Of a stretch of 64,000 nucleotides of DNA, positions 23,561 through 33,632 are shown piece after piece. This DNA is from Moringa oleifera (lineage: Eukaryota > Streptophyta > Magnoliopsida > Brassicales > Moringaceae), in the NCBI GenBank assembly GCA_021397835.1, contig JAJFZO010000396.1, positions 2,232,001 to 2,296,000 on the forward strand, in the 5' to 3' direction. Both the position numbers and the translations under genes were made by a program. Within the stretch, counting starts at the first letter, position 1. Each line of letters begins with the position of its first letter. The notes beneath the pieces are model-generated. The model worked only from the letters and a program-made list of their open reading frames with translations. It did no database searches and had not been told where the DNA came from.

Positions 23561-26500
23561 GTATATCAACTGGTGCTTTCGTTGATTTTCCTTTCCATGG
23601 CTGAATTCGATATCCTTGCTATGATTAAAGCTCTCCAAACTTAATTGGATAGACAAAACATTATCAATTCATAAAACCTTACAATAGTATATGCTATAGT
23701 AGATTCATGTTTAAAAGATCTATGTTTATGGCTGCTGAGATCTACAGATCCATCATCAGGTGCTTTAAGCAAAGTGCCTCAACTCCAATAAGCAACTAAT
23801 GGCCATTCCAGTAACTCAGATTTCTCTTTTGTTTTTCATTCTATGAATATGAAAGTTTCAAAGTTTGATAGAATTGACCCTAGTGGATGGGCATTCCAAA
23901 TTGAGAAATCTTTTGATTTTCACGAGATTGAAGACTCTCTTAGTCTATAGATTATTACCTTCCATTTGGAAGGGCATGTTTCAACTTGGTACCAATGGAT
24001 GAAGGAAAATCATCTACTCACTACTTGAAAAAAGATTTTGCAAAATTTAAAGCTCATATTTGGTGCCTCCATGTATGTAGATCATCAAGGTAATCTTTCT
24101 AAGCTTTCCTAATGTTCCTTGGTGGCAAAATTTCAATCAAAATTTGAGGATTTAATGAATAAGGTTATGGCTATTTTTGAATATTTATTGATTTCCTTCT
24201 TCATCACTGGATTGAAACCTCTTATTCATCGTGAGCTCTTATTGTCGAGACCTACGTCATGGATGGAAACTTTTGCTCTATCTCATGTGTATGAAGCTCA
24301 TATGGAAGAGTCCTTATAAGACAATCCTTCATTGTCTAACTGGTCATCCAAATGCAAATCATCCTTCCTTCTATCACTTAAATCTATCATTCCACTGTCT
24401 TCCAATTCCATACCTTCCATCTCACCACCTTTATCAATTATAATTTCTCTACAAGTTAAATCATTCCTCATGCCACCTTTATTATGCACCCCTACTCTAC
24501 CCATCCATCAATGTTCACCTACTAAATGCCGTGAAAAAAGAGACAAAAGTTTATGTTATAATTGCAACAAAAAATAAAGTGCATCACATCATTATTGTAA
24601 CAAGTTTTCTTCTTGCCTGGTTTGAATGATGATGTTGGCAACATGGAGGAACATCCATAAACTGAAAATAAGGCTAGGATGAGGCCTTGGTGATGGATGA
24701 TATTTTTAGCCTTATTGCTTTGTCCAAGCAAGCTAATCCATGCTCAGTCTATCTAATTGGTCAAGTTGGCTCACATAGTTGATTGATAGGGGCATCATAC
24801 ATAATTTTATCAAGCCTTAAATAGCTGAGCGGTTGGGTTTATTGGTGCAATCCATTAATCCTTTTCGGGTTTATATTGGTAACGATGATTTTCTTGTTGG
24901 TAACTTCTTTTATCCTTAAGTGACCTTGACTTTACAAGGTCATAAATTTGTGGTTGTTTTATATGTCTTGCCTATAGAAGGTTTGGATATGGTTTTGGGT
25001 ATTCAATGGCTATAATTATTAGGTAAGGTCTCTCACAATTATACTGCTTTGACTATGAAATTTTGCATGAATGGTTCCACTGTCTTCCTTAAAGGAGATC
25101 ATTCTCTTTCTCCTCAATAGATCTCTTTCACTCAATTGCATGCTCTTTTGATCGACAAATATATTCATAACTTCTTTGAGTTACATAACCTTTCTGACAC
25201 CAAGAGTCCTTCTACTCCTTTAGAGACCACTACCTTGAATTTTTCACCTAACTTGCCCTAGGCTATTACTTCCTTATTACGTAAGCATGCCTTCTTTATT
25301 CTTCCACCATAAAGCTTCCTCCTCATTGCATCTTTAATCATAAGATACATTTATTATCTAATTCCAACCCTGTTAATGTGTGCTCTTACCATTACCCTTG
25401 CTTCCAAAAAACTGAAATAGAGAAATTGGTTTGAGAAATTTATGATCAAGGTATTATCTGACTGAGTCAAAGCCCATTTTCTTCTCTAGTTCTTCTTGTC
25501 AAGAAGAAAGATGGCTCATCTAGGTTTTATGTCGATTATCGAGCCTTAAATGCAATGACCATCAAAGATAAATGTCTCATTCCTACCATTGATGAATTGT
25601 TGGATGAGCTTAGGGTGCTAAATTTTTTAATAAATTAGATTTATGAGCTGGTTATCATCAAATTTGAGTTAGTGATTCAGACATTTATAAAACTACATTT
25701 TGCACACATGACGACCACTTTGAATTTCTCATGATGCCATTTGGTCTTTCAAATGCTCCTTCTATATTTTAGGCCACTATGAACCATTTGTTTCCTCTAT
25801 ACTTACGTAAGTTTGTGATCATTTTCTTAGATGATATATTGGTTTATAGTGCCATTGAAATTGATCATTTTCCTCATCTTGCTCAAGTATTGGAATGCTT
25901 ACCGTCTAACAAGTTATTTATTAAGCTTTCTAAGTGCATTTTCAGTCAAACAAATATTAAATATTCGGATCATATTGTCATTCCACAAGGAGTTATGGCT
26001 GATTCGAATAAGCTGGATGCGATGGTTAATTGGCCCATACCAACATCACAAAGGCACTTAAGTGGTTTTTTAGGGCTTACTGGTTACTACTATTTATTCA
26101 TTTAAGGCCATGTTTCTATTATAGGCCCTTTCACTGATTTTCTCTATAAGGATGGATTTTTATGGTCACCTTAGTTGCATCCGCTTTCGACGCTTTCAAA
26201 TAGGCAATGTTGGCTACTTAGGTGCTTCGTTTGCCTAATTTTAATTTAGATTTTGTTATTGAAATCGATGCTTCCAATGTCAGTATTGGGGTTATTCTCA
26301 TGCAAGATGGTCTCTTACTCTTCAAGCATCGTTATTGCATTAGTCCTCATTTAACTTTGAAGATGTCCCTTTTGCAAGAATTGCATGCTACACCTTAGGC
26401 AAGTCATTCTAGTGTTAAACGTACCTTGATATAACTTTCTACCATTTTCTTTTGGCTTTATATGCGATGAGATGTGGAGCAATTTATTGCTACTTGTTTG

Positions 26501-27591
26501 GTTTGTGGACAGACCAAGTATTCCATTCAAACTCTTGTAGATTTACTCCAGCCACTACTAGCTCCATCACTTGTTTATGATGAAGTCACGATGGATTTTA
26601 TCATAGGTTTATCTTTTTCTTATGGGTTTACTATGATTCAGGTAGTCGTCAATGCATCACCAAGCCTTTAGAGCCTTACACTCTAATTTTACAACAATTA
26701 AAGTTGTAGAGTTATTTATAGATATGGTAGTTAAACTCATGGTTTTCCAAGTTCCATCATCTCTAATCAGATCCCATATTTCTCAATAACTTTGAACCAT
26801 AGCACGACATACCACCTTCAGGCTAGTCAAAAGTGGTCAACCATGCTCTTGAACACTATCTCCAATTGTTTACTCATGATGATGCTACAACATGGTCTTC
26901 TTATTTGGATTGGGCAAAGTTTTGTTACAATTTTAATTATCACAGTAGCATTAAAATGACACCTTTTGAAGTGATCTATGGTTGTTTACTACTAACCATT
27001 CTGCCATATTCCAAGGCCTTTACTTGCATTCAAGCACTTGATGAACTTCTTTGGGATAATAATGCTTTGTTACACTCTTTAAAAGCTAATCTTTCACAAG
27101 CTGGACATTGAGTAGAACAAAAGGCCAATCATCATTGATAAGAACTGGAATTTTTCATTGGAGATAAAGTGTTGACTCTTTTATAACCGTATCAACAATT
27201 ATCAATGATTGATTGTTTTTTTTTTAAATTAAAAGGTATTATAGTCCTTTCTTTATTTTAGAATGCATAGGATTGGTCACGTATCACTTAGATTTACCTC
27301 ATCAATCCATGATACATCTAGTATTTCACATTTCCTACTTGAAACTATTTCATGGTGTTGACAATGTTGGCAGTTGCCTGCTCCTACATGACTTAAAACA
27401 TCATAAACCCTTAACTTTTCCTATATCTATTTATGTTTCTTAGCAAGTATTAAAACGGGAAACATCAAGCAATAAGTCTTAGTTCAATGAAATGATAGCT
27501 CCTCAAAGAATGCAAAATAGGAGTTACTTTAAGACTTTTGCAATAGCTATTCTGACTTTCACCTTAAGGAAAAGGTGATTTCTCAAGCCGG
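23561..27591 (+). pseudogene. gag-pol of chromovirus B, decayed and deleted
   Basis: gag lies about 23598-24570 (MAEFDILAMIKALQT, then FQSKFEDLMNKV, ending CYNCNKK). A protease end lies near 25000 (MVLGIQWL). Reverse transcriptase is 25440-26100, with [16 protein letters not shown] and the catalytic FLDDILVYS near 25827-25853. RNase H around 26150-26470 is shortened. Integrase is 26474-27200, with YDEVTMDFIIGLSFSYGFTM and HYHSSIKMTPFEVIYG. Its remnants end in a chromodomain tail near 27530-27590 (SYSDFHLKEKVIS). Stops occur throughout. It is more decayed than element A, as expected if B is the older insertion. Confidence 0.85.
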
Positions 27592-27962
27592 TGGGAACGA
27601 TACTACTTCATTTAGATCAAAAGAAGGCACTTAATCATTGGAAAGAGCAAGCTCACAGTAGGGAAAGACCCAAACATGCCAAAAAAAAAAAATGCCAGCA
27701 TAGGTTGTTGACTATATTTGGTAAGGGTTGTTAGAGAAGTTACGTAATAGGTTTTTATGTATAACAAATTATTGTTGCATGGTTCTGGAAGTAGAAATAG
27801 TATAAATGTTTTGGTTCATGCTTGAGACCGTTATGGAATGAATTAAGAAGTTTCCTTTTTTATCATTTTTTTCTATTTCTTCTTTCCTTTATTATATAAT
27901 TTGAAGCTAACACTCGCTTGAAGAGTCTTTTTCATGCTTTAGTGGTTTCTTAAACCCTAAGG
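27592..27962 (+). repeat. chromovirus B 3' LTR
   Basis: Matches 17789-18166 and, inverted, both LTRs of element A. It ends near TTCTTAAACCCTAAGGG. Copia reverse-transcriptase sequence resumes immediately afterwards on the minus strand. Confidence 0.75.
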
Positions 27963-30900
27963 GCCTATTAGAGAGCTTGAAGAAATTGAGAAAAAAAGGG
28001 TAGTAGACATAGGGGTAGGGAAAGAGGCGTTTGAGACATGTTTAAACTGAGTAAGGAAGAGATCTTGAGATTTTCTGTGTGCTTTGATGATAAGAAAGAA
28101 ATAGTGTGGGCTAAGGTGTTTAAGAGCAAATTTTTGACGAAGTTAAGAAATGAGGGATTTAATGAAATTATGGTTCTTACCAATAATTAGAATGTCATTT
28201 GCATAGAGAGGATGTAAAGCTTGTTATTTCTTACAAAAAGAAAGAAAAATGAGTTATCAAACAGTGAGTTTTGGAAACCCTAGTAGAGTAATGTTTGTCT
28301 TGGGTTTGGTGGGATTAGTAAACCCTTGTGGCTGATACATGTAGACAATTTCTTAAAGTCTACCATTGAAAAAAGCATTATGGATGTCAAGTTGTTCAAT
28401 GGGCCAACCGTTGGATATAACAATAGAAAGAAGAATTTTGATGGTGCAGGGTTTTACAACAAGGTTGAAGGTTTGAAAAAAATCATTTCTTGGGGTTTGT
28501 TGAAAACCCTTAGCACCAAGTCTTGCTTTATGTCTTTCAAGGTTGCCATTAGCATGGTATTTGATTTTAAAAACCTATTTATTACTAATGATTTTCTGGT
28601 GTAGAGGTATAGGTACTATGTCCCACATTTTGTTTTGCAAAAGTGGTTGGTGTTCAATAAGCATTATTGCTTTCCATATTGAATTAACCAGGGCTAAAGT
28701 AGTAGAAATGAGTAGTGGTTATGGACACTCAGTAAAGGTAAGTAGAACTTTTGGTTTAAAAATGCCTACTTGAGCCCTTGTGATCATTGAGTAAGAGGGT
28801 AAGATAAGTTATCTTTTGGAAGTAGTAGATAAAGTAAACATGGGGCGAGGAGTGGGTGAGAGATGAGATGGTGAGAGAGTGTATGAGGCATAGGCATAGG
28901 AAGAGAGGTAAAAGGTATGACGGGTGTTGATGAGAAGATCTGTGAAATAGAAATAGGTGCATGTGCAGTGGAGGATGTGGTGGGCATTAGTGATGACGAT
29001 ATAAAGCCAAGTAAACTATGCTAAGGTCTAAAATCCAATTTATGTTTATTGTAGGCTCTAAGATGTGGATAACACATGCAACCAAAGGTCTTAAGAAAGG
29101 TTTAGTTAGGTCTTTTATGAAACGATTTTTGTAGTGGAGATAGATTAGATAATGTAGGAGTGGGAAGTTAGTTGTCTAGATCCCAATAGAATTTTAGAGT
29201 TAATGACGCTTAATTGAGTATGGTAAGACTTATCTCAGTCATTTGTCTGTGCTTTCTTTTTGTCTTTCCATTTTGTTGATGGATATGTGGGCATGGACGT
29301 CTAATTCTTATACTTTGTTGATTGAGGAAGGGACTAAATGATCTATATTTGCCTCTACAATCACTTTGGATGGTTTTGATGTTAGTGTTTTAGGAGATTT
29401 TCAACTTGTTTCTTGAAGTAGACAAAGACTTGTAATGCTTGTGATTTATCTTTAAGTGGATAGATCCATGTGTATCTAGAGAAATCATCTATAAAGTGTA
29501 TGTAATATTTATAGCCTTCTCTAAAAATTACATGTGAAACATCCTAAAGGTCTGTATGAATTAGCTTGAGGGGTGATGAAGTCTTGGTTTAAGAATGATT
29601 AAATGAGAGGTTACGGCTTTTACTAATTGCATAAGATGAGAAGAAAAGCGATATAAGATCTCTTGATGACCCTAGACACTAAATCTGATGGATGACCTAG
29701 ACGTCTATATTATAGGCCTACACTAAGAGACATAAAATTAGATAAACAAAGAGGTTAAAAGCTTTGACTTGAACTAGATACAGTAGCAATGATTGCTTTC
29801 TTGTTGTTTCATACTCTAGACTTGAGTAACTGACTGTAGGTACCAATAGGGGCTAATGGAAGGACAAGATACAATCCATCTTTAACTTGACATTTTAACA
29901 ATGTTCTCTTGGTTGACTGATCCTTCACAAAGTAATATGCATCATTAAACACAACAAATACATTATTGTTAATAATAAGTTTATATATATATTAATGAGA
30001 TTCTTTTTTTTTTTTTTTGAAATGATAGGTGCTATAAGGATGTTTTTAAAATGTAGCTTGATATTTGGTAAGTATAGGTAAGATATTATGATTTACATAA
30101 GAGATGTTGAATGTTTTGCCATTTTTTATGATTACTTTTTATTTACTAGTATATTCTGACCTTAACAACAGATTTTCAAGGTTTACAATCATATGATTGA
30201 AAGCTTCACTGTTAATGGACCAACATGGATCTAACATGAAATTGATAAATGGCAAGAAAGCATTCTATTTGTTGTTGCTACTACCTATATCAATGATATT
30301 GTTATTATTATACATTTAATTAGAGTTGTTATTTCTTAGTGGATTTCCAATTTTGTTGTATCTGTTGAATGTTACATTGGCCACTAGATTGATATTGGTT
30401 AATGCCTTCTAATTGTATTGTTCCAATCTTTGTTCATGACTTAAAAAGTAGTGCAAGAATTTTTTGTAGAGAAAGTTCGTTAGTTCTTAAATGTATGTTA
30501 ACAGCAATTACATCAAAATCTTTACTTATGCCAGTGAGAAAGGCAATGATGAATGTTAGGTCAGATATTGAATTTTCAGTTATGGCTAGGCTATCAATGA
30601 TAACTTTAAGCTGGTTGTTGTAAATTGAAATTGATGATGAACCCTTCTTCGGTGAATAGAGGATGGATTTGAGCTGTATATACTTTGACTTTATTTGAGT
30701 TGTAGTGTCAGTCTTGACTTGACTGAGGATTTTCTATTGATATTATAGACATCAACCAACTTGCTAGTAGTTGGTCGTGTTTCTTGAAAGGTTAAATTTT
30801 CTTTGATCTTTATTTTTCCTTAATTATCTACAGATTGAAAAGATACTAATGGACAGATATTAGGGCCAAGTAAGAAACCTTTTATTTTATGCCCTCTTGT

Positions 30901-31100
30901 TAGAGCTAGCACTTGATTCTTCTAAATAACACAATTTTTTTTGTTTAATTTGAAGCTGAATTGAAAACTGATTGATGAAGAGAATGGGAAGAGGATTTTT
31001 AGTGGTCGGTTGTTTGTAAGCTGAGAAAGAGTGTTATTGCTATGACTTAAGTCATATGGAGAAGCCATGGATGTATATCTTAGAAGCTCTCATACCAAGA
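27963..31100 (-). pseudogene. copia gag, integrase and reverse transcriptase, decayed
   Basis: Read from the minus strand. Gag-like sequence lies below the primer site (30900-30300). Integrase lies about 29480-28990, with a QSDCRGKYRSF-like stretch, PHIHQQNG(K)TKRKHRQM and RTFGCMCYPHL followed by YNKHKLDFRP. Reverse transcriptase lies about 28560-27963, with a decayed HWTTWHP-type counterpart of QLDVNNAF near 28390 and NDILIIGKNHNFIKSLI near 28180. Stops and frameshifts are frequent. The pol reading continues at 17788. Confidence 0.8.
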
Positions 31101-31420
31101 TCAAAAATGAAGATTTTTGCATTTTTGAATGAAATATGATGGCTTATACCATTAGGTTAGAGACCTTAAATTTTTTATTTATACATATGTTTAGTATTGC
31201 ATTAATTTTAGCTTATGTGCAAGCTTTATTAAACTACTATATCAAGTTGTTAATGATGTATTAGTTTTGTCTTCTTGGATCTCCTTACCAAATGGGTTAG
31301 ACCTTTTGAGTGGTCTTTCTTGCCTTAATGGGCTTGGTTTTGACTTGTAATGTTGATGAAGAGATTTATATCTTACTTAGTATAATGGATTTGACCCATT
31401 GTTTAGAGTCTTTCTTAACA
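31101..31420 (-). repeat. Ty1/copia LTR (5' LTR of the minus-oriented element)
   Basis: Matches 16831-17140 and is preceded on its internal side by the primer site complement GCTCTCATACCA (31086-31097). On the minus strand it begins TGTTAAG. Confidence 0.85.
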
Positions 31421-31636
31421 AGCAATTTATGATTTCACATCTTTTTTTTATGTGCTTACACTAACTAGATAAGTCTAAAACTGAGAGTTTCATTCAAAGT
31501 AGTGGACATTAAACTTTCTTCAATCACATTACAAGTTATATCCAAGCACCAAAATGCATTTGGTTTCTTACTCAATTCAAACAAACAACAAAGATGCATA
31601 TATCGAAAGATGGAGAAGGAGAGTTGCAGAAAGGAT

Positions 31637-31711
31637 CTTGTGTTTTGTCATGGCATCACCAAAGGCATTGATGAGAGTTGAGTCATCCCACAGATCGCCT
31701 TTTTTCCCCAT
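31637..31711 (-). CDS. SMN: SMN-like protein, exon 1, displaced by retrotransposons
   Basis: Twenty-five codons starting at ATG 31711. They contain GDLWDDSTLINAFGDAM, the conserved N-terminal motif of SMN proteins (family form LWDDSxLIxAFDxAM), which in other organisms binds Gemin2. The reading ends TKHK and continues without frame change into KMHS of exon 2 at 15190. Plant SMN proteins have the same YKKMH-like junction, which is why I join exons 16.4 kb apart. There is no GT at the required boundary: the next bases are ATCCTTTCT, close to a U12-type donor core. Intron 1 holds the copia and gypsy nest. The 5' leader should lie above 31711. Confidence 0.75.
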
Positions 31712-32500
31712 TCGCTTCTTTTTCTCCTTTATATTTTTTTAAAAAATAATTCTCTACTCCAAGTTGAAATAGACTTTATTGAAAAGGGTATATACCAAAA
31801 CCTTTCCTCACTTTTTTACTATGAGCAAAACCCTTTTAGCATTGAGAAAAATAAAAAAAATAAAAAAACCATAGACATATAAAAAAAACTTTAAATTAAC
31901 TATATTTTTTTAAAAATTAAACTCTATTATTTCGATTACATTAATTATATTTTTAAAATTTTAATTTGATGTAGTTTTTAGCTTTTTTGTTAGTTATTTT
32001 AAATGTTGTTAACCTATCTTGAAAGTGAAATAAGATTTACATATTATCAATTGAAGATAAAAAATTTTCGTTAGGCATGTGGTTTAATATAATTTATTAT
32101 TGATGTTTGTTTGTCTTCGAGAAAACTATGTGAGGGAATGTTAGATCGAAGTAGTCCCAAATTTAAGTGTGCATGCCGGTAAAGATTCGTTGCGATTGTC
32201 CCATTTCTTATTCTTTTCTTGATTTTTTTTTTAATCTTTGTTTACTTTTTTTTACATAAATGATTGATATTTGTGTGCTTTACATGGAATGAATTTATTG
32301 ATGATGCTTTTTTTTTTATTTGTGTGGATGAGTTACTTAATGGAAATTTGAATTAAAATATTAAAATTAGTTTATTGGGTTTTAGAATTTATTGTTTGGA
32401 TTTGTGATTTTGCTGTAGGATTATAACTTGTTCAGGTTGCTTTAGTTTGCTCTAGTTGCCTTTGTTTTTATAAACCTTTATTGAATGTATGGTTTGATAA
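31712..32500. promoter_or_regulatory. upstream region of the SMN-like gene
   Basis: AT-rich sequence preceding SMN exon 1 on the minus strand. It must hold the leader and promoter if the gene is active. I see no clear TATA box or other site. An older mobile element begins somewhere in this stretch, because sequence at 32500-32708 is continuous with 42885 onward. Confidence 0.3.
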
Positions 32501-32719
32501 AGTTTTAGGGAACTAGTGTTATTGACATAAAAAATGACTGTGTTAATGCATGTGGGGCTAACATTATAGTGCAACTTATATATGTTGCTTTAGAAAATAG
32601 TATGAAATTAGACATTAATAAAAGGTGCGATAATGTATTTGCTATTACAAAATGGTGCAAAAGTTCACTTACAAATGGTGCACAAGCGTATATAAACGGC
32701 GTGAAAGTCACTACAACAA

Positions 32720-33075
32720 ATAAAAACTTTAATGGCAGTTAAAAATGACTTTTAATAATAGTTGTAAAACTGTCATTTTTGTTCATGTCATTAAAGGGGA
32801 AAGGTTTTCATGACAGTTCAATAACTGTCATTAAAAGCACAAACTTTTAATGACAGTACCAATAGAACTGTTGTTAAAAAAGGGCCTTTAATGATGGTTC
32901 TACTGAAATTGTCATTAAAAAGGGGCTCTTTAATGACAATTATGATATAATTGTCATTAAAAGATAGGCCTTTAATGACAATTATAATAGAACTGTCGTT
33001 AAAAGAGATGCCTTTAATGATAGTTATTAATAGTTATTATAGAACTATCATTAAAAAGTCATTAAAAGTATATTT
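32720..33075. repeat. CACTA left subterminal repeats
   Basis: About ten direct and inverted copies of TTTAATGACAGTT and its complement AACTGTCATTAAA, spaced some 20-40 bases apart. In En/Spm elements such arrays are the binding sites of the accessory transposase protein. The array next to the other end uses a different version. Confidence 0.85.
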
Positions 33076-33632
33076 TTTGTTTATTTCAAAATAAATACAA
33101 ATTTATATATTCAAATTATCCAAAACATGCATATATAAAATTTTTCATCTCTTCCACATCAACCATATACATCAATACAATTCTTCATAATATGCAACCA
33201 AAATTTTTTTATTATACAATTTAATACCATTCTCATTGAGATCGTCATTACTTCTTCTATGTTTGAAAACACTTAAAATAATCTAATCTGAAAAAGTAAT
33301 AAAAGATTAACAAAAGAAAAGAAAAAAATTTGATGTCATAATTGAACTCTATATGTACAATACATGAGTTTAAATATATATTATCATACAGAATCCTAAA
33401 AATTCAACTATGTAAATTTAATGATGTTCATGTGCACAAAATTTTCGAGGTTCAACATTCTAATATGGCACTCCAAAGAAATTGTCCAACCTCATTTTTA
33501 ACTTCATCAATATTCGATTTGGTGTAAGTATCTATGTCCATTAACTACATTTATATATAAAAAAAGTTAGTCCAATTAAAATTTTTAATAAGTACATCAA
33601 TTAATTACTTAAGTATTTAAGTAAGTAAATGC

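Larger units (their letters stand above)
17789..27962 (+). mobile_element. Ty3/gypsy chromovirus B, nested in copia pol
   Basis: A plus-oriented element bounded by LTRs at 17789-18166 plus 23541-23560 and at 27592-27962. Its internal region is 23561-27591. Its insertion splits the copia reverse transcriptase, and it is itself split by element A inside the 5' LTR. LTR edges were placed by comparing all four LTR copies and may be off by several bases. Confidence 0.75.
16831..31420 (-). mobile_element. Ty1/copia retrotransposon inside SMN intron 1, itself interrupted by gypsy elements
   Basis: LTRs lie at 16831-17140 and 31101-31420. The primer site GCTCTCATACCA at 31086-31097 is the complement of a Met-tRNA primer site, so the element is transcribed from the minus strand. 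Own internal sequence is 27963-31100 plus 17141-17788. The rest (17789-27962) is nested chromovirus DNA. I cannot show a clean target-site duplication: the left flank is CTCCA and the right flank AGCAA. The element occupies most of the 16.4-kb SMN intron 1 and is antisense to the plus strand but co-oriented with the SMN gene. Confidence 0.8.
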
